From: Hibiscus mutabilis
Taxonomy: Eukaryota > Streptophyta > Magnoliopsida > Malvales > Malvaceae
Assembly (NCBI GenBank): GCA_019671005.1
Contig: CM033738.1
Location: 17,138,202 to 17,202,201, forward strand
DNA length: 64,000 nt
Direction: 5' to 3'
Below are positions 12,001-22,949 of this stretch, piece after piece. A program made the translations under genes and the position numbers. Each line of letters opens with the position of its first letter. Position 1 is the stretch's first letter. The notes beneath the pieces were generated by a model that saw nothing but the letters and a program-made list of their open reading frames with translations, did not search any database and was not told the origin of the DNA.

Positions 12001-12817
12001 GCTATAAGTAAATGGATAATAAATGGTAAACAGGTTAGGGAGTATGTGAACTCTCGGAACATATGGCAAGTATATCGGTAAGAAATTTATATCCAGTTTA
12101 TATTATGTTGATATATGATTAATATGAAGGTATACTTATCGAGTGATCATGATGCATTTATGCATATAAGGCATATTATGATAAACGGACAAGCATGAAA
12201 ATCTTATGACATTGGTATATAGTAAATAATTACTAATGCAATGTGAAAGTTGATGCATTGACATATATCATGCTATATAAATGTAGCCATGAAATGGAAT
12301 AAAGTTTAAACAATTGTTATCACTTCCTTTATTGCCTCACTAAGTTCGTACTTAGCGTGTGTTTGATTGTACAGACGTAGGTAAATCAAGATGCGAGTGA
12401 AAAGAGTATTGCATCAAAATTGGAAATCTCAACAGGTAATCACAGTAATGACATCCTAATTAAGGTTTAATTATTATAGTGGCATGTATACTTGCTAAAC
12501 CTATTTGAGTTGTGATTTGCCTTTAAAGTTCGGTAGGGTTTCATGATAATTGGCGTTTTTGGAAAGATACAAAGTTAAGAGTAAACTCAGGTGATGAGTT
12601 GTATGCTAAGATAATTAATTTATGATTGGAACTCGAATAAATAATTTATTTTGGTTTTAAATAAAGTTAAGCGTGCTTGGGCTAGAGAAATTTTAGGATA
12701 GGTGACCATTGAGAAGTTTTCCTAAAAAAAATTTAAATTACCCCGATTTTTTATTAAAGAAGTCGTAATATTTCCGACTCGTACCCTGTGTACGGATACA
12801 CAGAAGGGGATGTTACA
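9050..12817 (+). mobile_element. Solo LTR of a long-LTR gypsy family (3768 bp), target duplication CATAC
   Basis: It begins tgtaatatcac and ends gggatgttaca, the TG..CA form of the gypsy LTRs nearby. It is flanked by perfect 5-bp duplications, catac at 9045-9049 and 12818-12822. It interrupts copia RT between SVLFIRHT and DNGIILLLLYVDD. No primer site, polypurine tract or coding frame is present, so this is a lone LTR left by LTR-LTR recombination. Its start resembles the inverse of the LTRs at 1-1354 and 5954-7678. Near its end are the CTAAG..CTTAG motif (12336-12361) and a 5S rRNA-like stretch (12664-12723). Confidence 0.92.
12664..12723 (+). other. 5S rRNA-like segment inside the solo LTR
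   Basis: The bases read like the second half of plant 5S rRNA. 'aagttaagcgtgcttgggc' matches the box A region exactly, and 'taggataggtgacc' matches box C with one change. The intermediate element between them is altered, and the first half of the 5S gene is absent. It is not a functional 5S gene. It lies about 95 bp before the LTR end and on the LTR's sense strand. 5S-derived LTR segments are established for Cassandra TRIM elements; here the host is a multi-kilobase LTR. Confidence 0.8.
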
Positions 12818-13821
12818 CATACTGACAACGGTATTATTCTTTTATTATTGTATGTGGATGATATGATTATTACATGTGATGATTCTATGGCAATATCTGA
12901 CTTACGAAACTATCTCAGTCAACATTTTGAGATGAAAGATTCGGGGACACCCAATTACTTTCTTAGTCTTAAATTTCTTCTAGTTCTGATGGCTACTATT
13001 TGTCTCAAGCCAAATATGCTTCTGATTTGCTTTCCAAATCCGGTATCACTGCCTCTAGTACTGCATCTACCCCATTAGATGCTAATGTCAAGTTAACTCC
13101 ATTTGATGGCTCGCCTATTCCTGATGCCACTTTATATGGACAACTTGTTGGTAGTCTTGTTTATCTTAGAGTAACTCGTCCTGACATTACTTATGTTGTA
13201 CACATTGTTAGCCAGTTTATGGTTGCTCCTCGTACTACTCACTTTACTGATGCTCTTCGCATCTTACGGTATGTCAAAGGCACTCTTCTTCATAGCCTTC
13301 AATTCTTCGCTCATTCCTCACTAATATTGTCGGGATACTTTGATATTGCTTGGGCTGGTGATCCTACTGATCGTCGTTCCACCACTGGTTACTGCTTCTT
13401 CTTGGGTGACTTTCTCATTTCATGGCGAAGTAAGAAGCAAACAGTCACTTCTCGATCTAGCACAGAATCTAAATATCGAGCGCTTGCTGATATTGCTTGG
13501 GCTGGTGATGCTACTTCTGAACTGATTTGGCTTCGTTGGTTACTTGAGGATATGGGCGTTACCCTTTCTTCTCCTACTGTTTTGCATTGTGATAATCGAA
13601 GTGCCATTCAAATTACTCATAATGATGTTTTCCATGAACAAACCAAACATATTGAGAATGATTGTCATTTTGTTCGTCAACATCTTCAGCACGGTACTTT
13701 ACATCTTCTCTCTGTTTCATCTGCTGATCAGACAACTGATATTTTTACTAAAGCTCATCTTCCTGGTCAATTTCATCTTTTACTTGGCAAATTCAAGTTA
13801 GTCTCCACTGTCCCACCTTGA
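12818..13821 (+). pseudogene. copia reverse transcriptase end and RNase H
   Basis: The frame continues from 9049 with DNGIILLLLYVDDMIIT, keeping the catalytic YVDD box. After a frameshift near 12980-13000 one open frame runs to the stop at 13821: SQAKYASDLLSKSG, YGQLVGSLVYL, RPDITYVVHIVSQF, RILRYVKGTLLH, DRRSTTGYCFFLG, SRSSTESKYRALA, WLRWLLEDMG, CDNRSAIQI, HIENDCHFVRQ, DIFTKAHLPGQFH. These are the standard copia RNase H blocks. A 22-bp exact duplication (13341-13362 and 13488-13509) inserts seven residues (IAWAGDA) into the block after RALAD. This is the best preserved coding stretch of the element. Confidence 0.92.
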
Positions 13822-14026
13822 GTTTGGGGGTGTCAACGTATCAATCAAGCATATCATATACATAAATTTAGCCTATAAATTAGCCATAATTTTTGTATTT
13901 AGATTTATTCCCCTTAATTGTATTTCCTTCTTTTTGCTAGGCTGCTGTATATATATAGGTTACATTCGCATGCACAAAACACACAATCTTAATGTAATAG
14001 CAATTTCCTTTCAATATAACTTATAC
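13819..14026 (+). repeat. copia polypurine tract and 3' LTR
   Basis: Right after the RNase H stop comes ttgagtttgggggtg, a copia polypurine tract (13819-13830), then an LTR starting tgtcaacgta at 13831. The LTR includes a short TATA-like run (tatatatata, about 13949). The end is uncertain; I place it at ttataca near 14026 because LTRs end in CA, but the other LTR is outside the window and cannot confirm it. Confidence 0.65.
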
Positions 14027-14228
14027 AAGTTTTGCTTTTTATTTTTGGATAAGGTATCCATATCATCATTTCATCGTGAGCATGCAGATTGAAGTCTCAG
14101 TTTATGATGCCAACCATTTGTTGATGTAGATACTTAAGAGTTTTGAAAAACTAAACTTTCAAAAATACTTCAGAAAAGAAACTAAAATGATGATCCAATA
14201 GTGTTTTTTTTACAGTATGCCTAGTTAG
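14027..14228. other. Short non-coding stretch
   Basis: About 200 bases between the copia LTR and the MITE. I see no gene, RNA or repeat in it beyond an 8-bp half of the MITE target duplication (ctagttag, 14221-14228). Confidence 0.5.
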
Positions 14229-14753
14229 TAGAGGTGTTTAAAAATATTCGATTCGACCTATCTGATCTGATTATCCATTGATCCGATCCGATTTTTATTT
14301 CTGGATTGGATATCTGATCCAATTTTAAATTTTCTAGATCGGGTACGAATCACAATATTTGAAGTTTTGGATTATCCGAAAATCCGAAAATTCAATTTTT
14401 TATGAATATTAATTTTGTATTTTTAACAATTTGATGCTTGTTATATTCAAAAATTAAAAAAATCGAAATATTCATAGGTGTGAATCTTGTTATATTTAGC
14501 AATTTATTATTTGTTATATTCAAAATTCTAAATTTTTTATAAATATGAATTTTAAATTCAAAAAAAATTAAATCAAAATATATTTTCGGATAATCGGATA
14601 TCTGAATATCCGATCCGATTATCCGATATCTGAATTTTTGGATATTCAATTTTTTCCGGATCAAATACGGATCACTATATTGTCGATCCGAAAAACTGAA
14701 TATCCAAAAAAACTAGATCGAATCCGATTCGATATCCGACAATGAACGCCCTA
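14229..14753. mobile_element. hAT-like MITE (525 bp)
   Basis: The ends are tagaggtgtttaaa on the left and tgaacgcccta on the right, imperfect terminal inverted repeats of the TAGGGGTGTTCA type. Flanking 8-bp sequences ctagttag (14221-14228) and ccaattag (14754-14761) match at 6 of 8 positions, as expected for an old hAT insertion. The inside is AT-rich and made of repeated 'ccgatccgattatccgat' phrases. It has no transposase frame, so it is non-autonomous. Confidence 0.75.
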
Positions 14754-14761
14754 CCAATTAG

Positions 14762-14842
14762 TAGCACCTTTGTCCAGTCCAAAATCGCGCCAAAAAAATA
14801 AAAAACCCTCTCAGGCGCTTATATATAACGTCCCTTCCAATG
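14762..14842 (+). promoter_or_regulatory. Probable promoter of threonine deaminase, cut off from its gene
   Basis: This short stretch lies between the MITE and the 5' LTR of the 12 kb element. It holds a TATA box, tatatataa at 14820-14828, preceded by 'atcgcgccaaaa', an E2F-like motif. The 5-bp target duplication caatg (14838-14842) recurs at 27011-27015 just before the threonine deaminase 5' leader. Removing the insertion puts the TATA box about 117 bp upstream of the ATG at 27119, a normal plant spacing. That it is this gene's promoter is inferred from position. Confidence 0.65.
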
Positions 14843-15480
14843 TATCAAGGTTGTCTCTTATTGTATTACGATCCTGCCTTGACAAGCCTGTTCGGGACCG
14901 AGCAAAGGCGGACCGAGCGGTGATATGAGCAATGCCTGAAGAGCTACCAAGTCAATGATGCAAGTTAGGGTGCTTTGGGAAGGCGATGAAGGCCCTGTTC
15001 AGAAAGTGTCCTCGTTTGGGACGAAGCAACGTCTACTCGCGTCATACTTGGTAAGTTTATTTAGCTCTTTAGGGAGAAGTGGTCTGGTGTTGGGTCTCCA
15101 CCATCCTCCTCGCCAAGCGCTAGTAGCCGAGCTGCCTTGGTGTAAGTGACCTTCTCCTAGGCCCACGTAAGGCCTAGGTGTGCGGGCATTGGAGCCAAAC
15201 GGATGGCACGATGTCTCTCTAGGAGGACCTCTTAGGGACGGTTTGAGGCCACAGGGCCCCATATCGCGCTCGTCACGAGAGTCAGGGGTTGGCCGCTAGC
15301 ATTCGTTAGGCCCTGCGGGATACGATATTCGACGCGCATGTTGCTTGATGGATCATGAGACGACGCTTCCGAGTTGAGTCCTTGGATAAAGGGCTTGTTG
15401 AAGGCTGACTTGTCTAGGTTGGGTCCCTTTTCAATTGCTGCACGGCATACTGACCGGGCCTAGACGGCATGGTCGTGACA
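14843..15480 (+). repeat. 5' LTR of the 12 kb element
   Basis: It pairs with 26373-27010 at the same length. GC content is higher than its surroundings. Open frames here (for example the one containing FGTKQRLLAS) occur in both LTR copies and show no similarity to a known protein; I treat them as chance. Starts tatcaagg rather than TG, but the target duplication fixes the edge. Confidence 0.9.
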
Positions 15481-15482
15481 GT

Positions 15483-15494
15483 TGGTATCAGAGC
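15483..15494 (+). other. Primer binding site for initiator Met-tRNA
   Basis: tggtatcagagc, two bases after the 5' LTR end. It matches the complement of initiator Met-tRNA and confirms the plus orientation of the 12 kb element. Confidence 0.92.
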
Positions 15495-15686
15495 AAGGTT
15501 TTCAAGCCAGGTTTGGTTGTGTACTTCTGCATAGATGGTGTCCCCAGGCGGTTGACTCTGTACCAAGTGCTCCTACGAGTGGAGTAGGTAGGGCGGGCTG
15601 ACCCTACGCCAAGAGCCTTGGCAGTTGAGGTAGGCAGGGTAGGGAAACTAGACCCCACACTAAGCGCCCTCGTAATAGGAATGGGT

Positions 15687-17238
15687 TGTGATAAGTGTTC
15701 AAAAGTACTATTTTTCTTACCCTTTTTACTCATATTATTGTTAGACTTAGGCTCATATTAGTTGCATAGTTAGCCATTCATGCATTAATCCATGTTTCCT
15801 TCAATCGTTGAGCTTGATTACATAACTTGGTGATTTTTGTGGAAATAGATGCTGCTTTGGTGTGTTTTTGTGTGTATGTGCAGGATCACTTGCCAAAGCA
15901 ATGCCGAGCTAGTTGCCAGGGCAATGCATGAAGGATATGCCGAGCTGGTTGCCAGGGCAGTGCATGAAGGAGACGCCGAGCCAGTTGCCATGGCATTTGT
16001 CGACAAAGACCAAAAGCAATATGGATGTCGAAATTCATGATTTTACAAGCCCAAGATGACATGGAGCAAGGTCCAAGCCCAAAGGAATTTGATTGCCATG
16101 CAGAGATTAAAGAAGAATTAAATTCCAAGTGGATAGGAGAAGTTCTAATAGGAATAAAATTATAATAAAGAATTATATTCTTTAAAGATAATTTAATTCC
16201 AACTCAAACTCCTCCTCAAAGAAGGACTTTGGCCTAGCCCTATAAATAGCAAGAGATTTCGACAATTCAAGGGGGAGAGCAAGAGGGAAATTTGGCAAGT
16301 CCAAGTAGGGCAAGAGGAGAGAATTTTCGACAAGCATCAAGGGCAAGGAGGATTTCGACAAGCCTCTTCCTTCATCTTTGTTCGATTGGGTTCATGCTAG
16401 GGATTAATTATCTTGTGTTTCTTTGGAACCTAGCCATGAACTAAATTTACTTGGCTATGGTTATTGTGTTTTGTGGTTGTGAGAAACTATTGGTTTTTGT
16501 TTAGGTAATAAGAGTTTGCACTTTTCTATTTCAAGGTTTATTCATTCTTGGTTCCTATTATTGCTTGCGAGTGAATTGGGAGAGGATCTCGTGATTTCAT
16601 CCATTTATCTAATATCGGGAGAGTTAGATTCAAGAAACGAATGAATATGATCTTTATGCAATCCAATGATGGTGAAGATTAATCCGGCTTAGGAATAAGT
16701 TAAGGATTTCAACGGCTAAGAGGAGCGCAAGATTGGTTGTTGTTCACCCTTGATTCACGCAGGATGTATTATCAAGGCATGCACAAGTAGCTAGAGTTTC
16801 GACTTAGGGATAAGAAGAAACCATTGAAGAACGCTCCGCCGAACCTTGAAGTTGCTGCCCGATCGCCCAAGTAGTTGCCCAACTAGTCGCCCAAGCAACC
16901 ATCAATTAGTTGCCAAGGCAACCCCGTTGTGCAAGTCGCCACGGCAACCTGAGTTGCCCATGCACTCTTTACCAAGACAATCCAATCGGCTATCACACCT
17001 CAACTCACGATAACCTAGCCTATCTCTCTCAATTGAATTCATCTTTTATTTTATTTTATTGCTTTCTAGATTAGTAATTAGTTAAACTTGATAATCCTTT
17101 ACTTGTGTTTTTACTTTTTACGATTGCAAGAGACTAGATTCTTGAAGTGGCACCAATCCCTGTGGAGACGATATCTTTTATACTATAACTTGCGGCGTGT
17201 ATACTTGCACAATTGCGTAGCACTTATTACGCGCAACA
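15687..17238 (+). repeat. 5' LTR of the Athila-like element
   Basis: It starts tgtgataagtg, matching 24169 onward for about 250 bases, and ends near gcgcaaca just before the primer site. At 15901-16000 it has three tandem 36-bp units built on 'gccgagctngttgccagggca'. Related 'ttgccnnggcaac' words recur at 16860-16960. No gene is visible. Confidence 0.78.
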
Positions 17239-17245
17239 AGTTTTT

Positions 17246-17263
17246 TGGCGCCGTTGCGGATTG
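17246..17263 (+). other. Primer binding site for Asp-tRNA
   Basis: tggcgccgttgcggattg matches the complement of the 3' end of plant Asp-tRNA over its first 12 bases, with decay afterward. This primer choice is typical of Athila/Tat elements, unlike the Met-tRNA primer of the other elements here. Confidence 0.8.
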
Positions 17264-17359
17264 GCAATAGCGACTTTGTTTTTACTTTCTTGCACATTCT
17301 TTTTATTTTTCTTGTTTAAAATTCAAAGGGCTAACAAACTTTGGTTTTGCATTGGTATA

Positions 17360-18800
17360 TGACCGAGGCGAGACCGACTTCACAGAATATCCCTTTGATC
17401 CGAAATCGAAGCGAACCTTACAAAGACTTAGGCGAAGGATAAGAGAAACAATGGCAAATCAAGGCGGCAATATTAATCAAGATGTTCGGCGGGAGGAGGA
17501 GTGATTCTTGCGAAGCAGAACTATTCGAGACTATCTTGAAGAAGATCTTGATGGACTTAACCCAGGAGTTGTCGCACCCGAAATTGAAGCCGACCACTTT
17601 GAGTTGAAACCGGTAATGTTTAATATGATCAACACAATAGGTCAATTTGGCGGCTCAAGAATGAAGATGCACGACAACATCTGAAATCTTTCCTCGAGAT
17701 TTGCAACTCGTTCAAGATACACGAGTCACCCCGATGTCCTACGATTAAGATTATTTCCCTATTCTTTGAGGATAGGGCGAAAGCATGGCTAAATAGCATT
17801 CTGCGGATCCATAGCATCTTGGACTGATCTTTGTCGTGATTTCCTTGCTAGATTTAATCCTACAAATTTAAGCGATAAGCCGTAACGACATTACTTCTTT
17901 TCGGCAGGCGGATGATGAATCCATGTACGAGGCTTGGGAGCGATATAGAGAACTTCTACATAAATGCCCTCTACACGGATTCGGTGTGGACTCAAGTGAC
18001 AATGTTTTACAATGCCGTGAATACACCAACAAGGATGATGCTAGGCGCCTCGGCAAGCGGCATACTCTAGATAAGTCACCGGAAGAAGCAATGCAAATTT
18101 TAAACAGGCTGGCCAAGAATGATTATCAATTCCCATCTACTAGAAGAGGAGGAGTTAGGCGTAAGCCACAATACATGAACTAGGATCATCAGATTCAATT
18201 TCGGCACAATTTGGCGCTTTAACCAAGATGGTCGAACATGCAAAAACCAAACAACACACATGAAGTCAAGGTAATGGATTCTTTTTGTGAGTTATGTGGC
18301 GATAACCATAATTCTTACGAATGTATGCGAGAATCGGAATCTAGCTTCTATGTGGGAATTACAATCGGGGCAACAACATGATGTCAAATACATACAATCC
18401 AGCTTGGAAGAAGCACCCAAATTTTTCATGGAGTAATCCCAACAATGCTCTAAACCGGAACAATCAGAATGCACAAGCATCGGGATTCGACAAAAAATAT
18501 GCCACGACAGCGGATGCGCGGCAACAACCGACAACATCTAGTTCTTTGGAAAATTCTCTAAATGCTTTTATGATGAAAACTGAATCTTATATGGTGAGAA
18601 TAGTAATTTCATAAAAAGAAGCGATGCTTTTATTAACAGGACCGAGATGAGATTGCAAAACCAAGAGGCGGCAATCAAATCATTGGAAAATCAAGTCGGA
18701 CAATTTGCTCAAAATCTGAACACTAGACCACAAGGAGGTTTACCTAGCGATACTGAAGTCGCAAGAGGAGGCGGCCATGAGCAATGTAAGGCAATCACCA
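17360..18800 (+). pseudogene. Athila-like gag, broken
   Basis: Relics read MTEARPTSQN (17360), EEDLDGLNPGVVAPEIEA (about 17540), KPVMFNMINTIGQFGGS (about 17610), DDESMYEAWERYRELL (about 17910) and PEEAMQILNRLAKNDYQF (about 18080). A Cys-rich knuckle CELCGDNHNSYEC follows (about 18290), then NTYNPAWKKHPNFSW. The order matches the Athila gag domain and nucleocapsid. Many frameshifts and stops (for example 17503, 17680, 18182) break it. In intact relatives this protein assembles the particle. Confidence 0.8.
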
Positions 18801-19023
18801 CGAAGTGGCCAACAACTTAGAGAGGTTCAAACCCGCTCGTCAAACAAAACTCCACAAAAAGAGCAAGGCGAACCTAGCGGCAAAGTCTCGGATGCTGAAC
18901 CAAGAATTGCTACGGCAACCGGCAATAAGCATGCCTCGGCAGCCCATGACCCGCCTCGGCACCTGCGATAAGCACGCGCGGCAACCCGGTTGGTAACACA
19001 TCGGCAACTCGGATGTCCCTGTA

Positions 19024-19660
19024 ATGCCGTCAATCGGGTTTCAAACCAATGAAAAGATCGAAGATATCCGACTTCCACCACCATTCCCACAAAGGTTGAG
19101 GCGACAAAAGCAAGAATACCAATTCAAGAAGTTTCTTGATATCCTAAAGCAAGTCCACATCAACTTGCCATTGGTGGAAGCAATTGAACAAATGCCAAAC
19201 TATGCCAAGTTTCTTAAAGACATTGTGTCCAAGAGAACAAGGCTAGGAGAGTTTGAAACAATTGCCATGTGAGGAGGATGCATGGCAATGTTTACTGTCG
19301 TATGCCGCCCAAGTTGAAGGATCCCGAAAGTTTCACAATACCTGTTCTATTGGAAATCACTATGTCGGGAAAGCACTATGCGACCTAGGGGCTAGCATAA
19401 ACTTGATGCCTAAATCGGTTTTCGAAACTAGGAATCGGGAAGGCAAGACCTACAATGATTATGCTCTTCTGACTAGCAAGCCAGATCCTATGTGCATCGG
19501 AGGGAAAAATCGAGGACATCTTGGTAAAAGTTGATAAATTTATTTTTCCGCTGACTTTATTGTTTTAGATTGTGAAGCGGATGAGCATGCGCCTATCATT
19601 CTCGGAAGACCATTCCTAGCGGCGGGGAGAACTTTGATTGATGTTGAAAAGGAGAACTCA
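19024..19660 (+). pseudogene. Athila-like protease region, broken
   Basis: 19024-19270 carries the Athila linker (FPQRLRRQKQEYQFKKFLDI, ANYAKFLKDIVSKR in similar form). 19253 onward has NTCSIGNHYVGKALCDLGASINLMPKSVFE, whose DLGAS is the aspartic protease site. After a stop near 19530, ADEHAPIILGRPFLAAGRTLID continues in another frame to about 19650. It would cleave the gag-pol polyprotein in an intact element. Confidence 0.82.
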
Positions 19661-20269
19661 CAATGAGGGTGAATGACCAGCAGGTAAAACTAAATGTGTT
19701 CCAAACACTAAGGCATGCAGATGATCGGAAGAATGCCAACTACTTCATGCCACGGCAGAGTTTAACCGATGAAGAATTTAGTTGCCTCGGCAACTACATT
19801 GCGATCACGAGGAACATGAGGAGTATGAAGAACCGGTCGATGAGGAACAACCAGAAGAGGTAAATTGGCTAGTCAATCGACCAGGTACATACTTTGAACC
19901 ACTGGACTACTCGGGTAAGGAAGGTAAGATCGAAAAACCCTCTATCGAAAATCCACCAATTCTTGAGTTGAAACAATTGCGAGCAACTGAAATATGTATA
20001 CTTAGGGACCAATAATACATTACTGTAATTATTTCTTCTAAGTTACAGACCTGAGCGAGGAAAAGAAGCTGATCAACATGTTGAAGCTACATAAAAGGCA
20101 ATAGGGTGGACAATTGCCTACTTGAAGGGAATTAGCCGGCGGTGTGCATGCACAAGATCTTGTTGGAAGATGATCACAAACCTTCAATTGAGGCCCCGGA
20201 GGAGACTGAATCATGCCATGAAAGGGGTTGTAATGAAAGAAATCATCAAGTGGCTTGACGCGGCATTAT

Positions 20270-21430
20270 ATACCCTATCTCCGATAGTGCGTGGGTAAGT
20301 CCGGTACAAATGTGCGAAAAAGGGAGGTATAACGGTGGTAAGCAATGAAAATAATAAACTTATCCCAACGGGGTGTGACCGGTTGGAGGGGTTTGTATGG
20401 ACTATCGAAAGCTAAACAAAGCCACTAGGAAAGATCACTTCCCATTACCCTTTATTGATCAAATGCTTGACCGTCTTGCGGGTAAACCCTTTTCTTGTTT
20501 TCTTGATGGTTATTCAGGTTACAATCAGATTGCCATAGCACGGAAGATCAAGAAAAGACAACCTTCACATGCCCCTACGGTACTTATGCCTTCCGAAGGA
20601 TGCCGTTTGGATTATGTAACGCCCGGCAACCTTCCAAAGATGTATGATGGCGCTCTTTTTGGACATGGTGAAGACTTCCTTGAGATCTTCATGGATGATT
20701 TTCGGTTTTTAGTAATGACCCGACGGCTGTCTCGGCAATTTAGAGAGGGTGTTGGCAAGATGCGAAGAAAAGCAGATTTAGTCCTCAATTGGGAGAAATG
20801 CCACTTTATGGTAGATGAAGGAATAGTGCTCGGCCATAAGATCTCATCCAAGGGAATTGAAGTAGACAAAGCCAAGGTGGGCGTGATCGAGAGATTACCC
20901 CACCAAATTCGGTTAAAGGAATTGAAGTTTTCTCGGACATGCGAGGTTTTTACGGGAGGTTCATTCATAACTTTTCTAAAATCACTAAACCTTTGTGTAA
21001 TCTGCTTGAACAGGATAAAGTCTTGATTTTGATGATTCTTGCACTCAAGCATTTGAAACCCTAAAGAAAAAGCTTGCCTCGGCACCCATTGTTGTTCACA
21101 CAGTTGGACGCTACCTTTTGAGCTCATGTGTGATGCAAGTGATTTGTGGTAGGAGCAGTCCTAGGCCAACGCCACGGTAAGACCTTCCATGTGATATACT
21201 ACGCTAGTAAAACTCTTAACGATGCTCAAATGAATTACACAACAACGGAGAAAGAGTTACTAGCTGTAGTTTTCGCATTTGACAAGTTCGATCCTATTTA
21301 ATTGGTACAAAGGTAATTGTTCATACGGACCATTCGGCAATCAAATACTTATTTGCTAAAAGGATGCTAAACCTCGTTTGATTCGTTGGATATTACTTTT
21401 ACAAGAATTTGATATTGAAATTAAGGGACG
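20270..21430 (+). pseudogene. Athila-like reverse transcriptase and RNase H, broken
   Basis: RT starts about 20270 (YPISDSAWVSPVQ in shifted frames). It then reads MDYRKLNKATRKDHFPLPFIDQ (20397), FLDGYSGYNQIAIA, and FLEIFMDDF (20677), where the catalytic IMDD is kept. After a frameshift, LCDASDFVVGA-like and HVIYYASKTLNDAQMNYTTTEKELLAVVFAFDKF (about 21190-21290) mark RNase H. Several frameshifts lie between 20540 and 20630. No working enzyme is possible. Confidence 0.85.
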
Positions 21431-21759
21431 GAAAGGGCAGAAAATCAAGTGGCGATCACTTATCACGTTTGGAACACAATAGGGAAGAGGACGCGGATCT
21501 AGAGATATGCGATGCATTCCCGGATGAACAAATTCTAATCACCTCGGCAACCCCCAGCGCGCCTCGACAGCCCATGACGCCTCGGCGCTCTCTCGGCGCG
21601 CGCGGCGGTCTTTGGCGAGCACGCCTCGGCAATTTTGGGAGCGAACACTACGGCGGCAAAGACATGCCCGGCAATACCACAGTACGCAGATTTAGTTAAC
21701 TTCCTTGTTTGTGGTATTTTTCCGTATGGCATTACTCACCAAGGAAGAAGCGGTTCCGT

Positions 21760-22949
21760 CATAATGCTAAGCATTACTTTTGGGACGAGCCTCTTTTGTT
21801 TTTAAACAATGTGCGAGATCGGGTTATCGTCGATGTGTCCACGAAGAAGAACAACAGAATGTACTCGGCAATGCCATTCTTCACCCTATGGAGGACATTT
21901 TGGAGGAACTCGTACATGGCCAAAGTCTTGCAATCCGGTTTGTATTGGCCAACATTGTACAAAGATGCCCAAGACTTTTACAAGCAATGTGATCGTTGCG
22001 GAGGGGCGGGCAATATCTCTAGGCGACATGAGATGCCACTCGAACATCATCGAGGTGGAACTGTTCGATGTATGGGGATCGATTTTATGGGACCTTTTCC
22101 ATCTTCATTCGGCAACCTCTACATCTTACTCGCCGTCGACTATGTGTCTAAATGGGTAGAAGCAGCTGCGGTTCCCAACAGCGATTCCAAGACCGTACAG
22201 CGATTCTGAGAAAAACATATTTACGGTTTGGGATGCGAGAGCAATTATCAGCGACGGGGGCAAGCATTTTGACAACAGACTAATTGCCAAGATGTTGCAA
22301 CGCCGGCATATCACACAAGATCGCCACGGCATATCACCCACAAACCAGCGGGGCAGCGAAATTTCAACCGGGAGTTGAAGGAATACTCGAGAAAGTTGTA
22401 AATCCCTCAAGGAAGGATTGGTCATTAAGACTAGATGGCGCACTTTGGGCATATCGCTTTGCATTCAAAACACCATTAGGTATGTCCCCCTTCCGGCTTG
22501 TCTATGGTAAAACATGTCATCTACCGGTGGAAATCGAGCACAAGGCGTCTTTGGGCAATCAAGACCGTGAATATGGATTGGGAAAGTGCGGACAAAAGCG
22601 CTTGATGGATCTCAATGAGATAGAAGAATTTCGTGCACTCGCCTATAACAATGCACAAATCTACAAGGAGAAAACAAAGCGATGGCACGACAAGAAACTA
22701 TTGCCACGACAATTCACGCCGAGGCAACTAGTTCTCCTATTCAATTCTCGGCTAAAACTTTTCCCGGGAAAAGCTGAAATCAAGATGGTCGGGACCATTC
22801 AAAGTCGTCAAACCATTCTCTCATGGTGCCGTAATAATCAAGTCCATCTCGACAATCATGAATTCAAAGTTAATGGACAAAGATTGAAGCACTACAATGG
22901 TGCCCATGTGGAGCGTAACAAGGAAGTGGTCAACTTAGGAGATGCATGA
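21760..22949 (+). pseudogene. Athila-like integrase, broken
   Basis: Relics are SLYWPTLYKDAQDFYKQCDRC-like zinc-binding text (21935-22000), MGIDFMGPFPSSFGNLYILLAVDYVSKWVEA (22073-22165), ISDGGKHF (about 22240), KIATAYHPQTSG (about 22317), DWSLRLDGALWAYRFAFKTPLGMSPFRLVYGK (22420-22515) and LPVEIEHKA. The C-terminal part runs to 22949 (FPGKAEIKMVG, FKVNGQRLKHYNG). The frame changes at 22015, 22208 and 22290. It is followed by a pyrimidine-rich stretch (22960-23060). Confidence 0.87.

Noticed and set aside
12664..12723. Functional 5S rRNA gene
   Set aside because: Only the second half of 5S is present; the first half and a terminator T run are missing and the intermediate element is changed.
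14955..15262. Open frames in the LTRs of the 12 kb element on both strands
   Set aside because: Present in both LTR copies, GC-rich chance frames, no known domain.
15483..15494. tRNA gene
   Set aside because: The 12-base tRNA match is a primer binding site next to an LTR; no cloverleaf is present here or at the other primer sites.
18827..19090. Minus-strand open frame with many Cys and Arg
   Set aside because: Antisense shadow of the Athila gag-protease linker with its CGG-rich micro-repeats.
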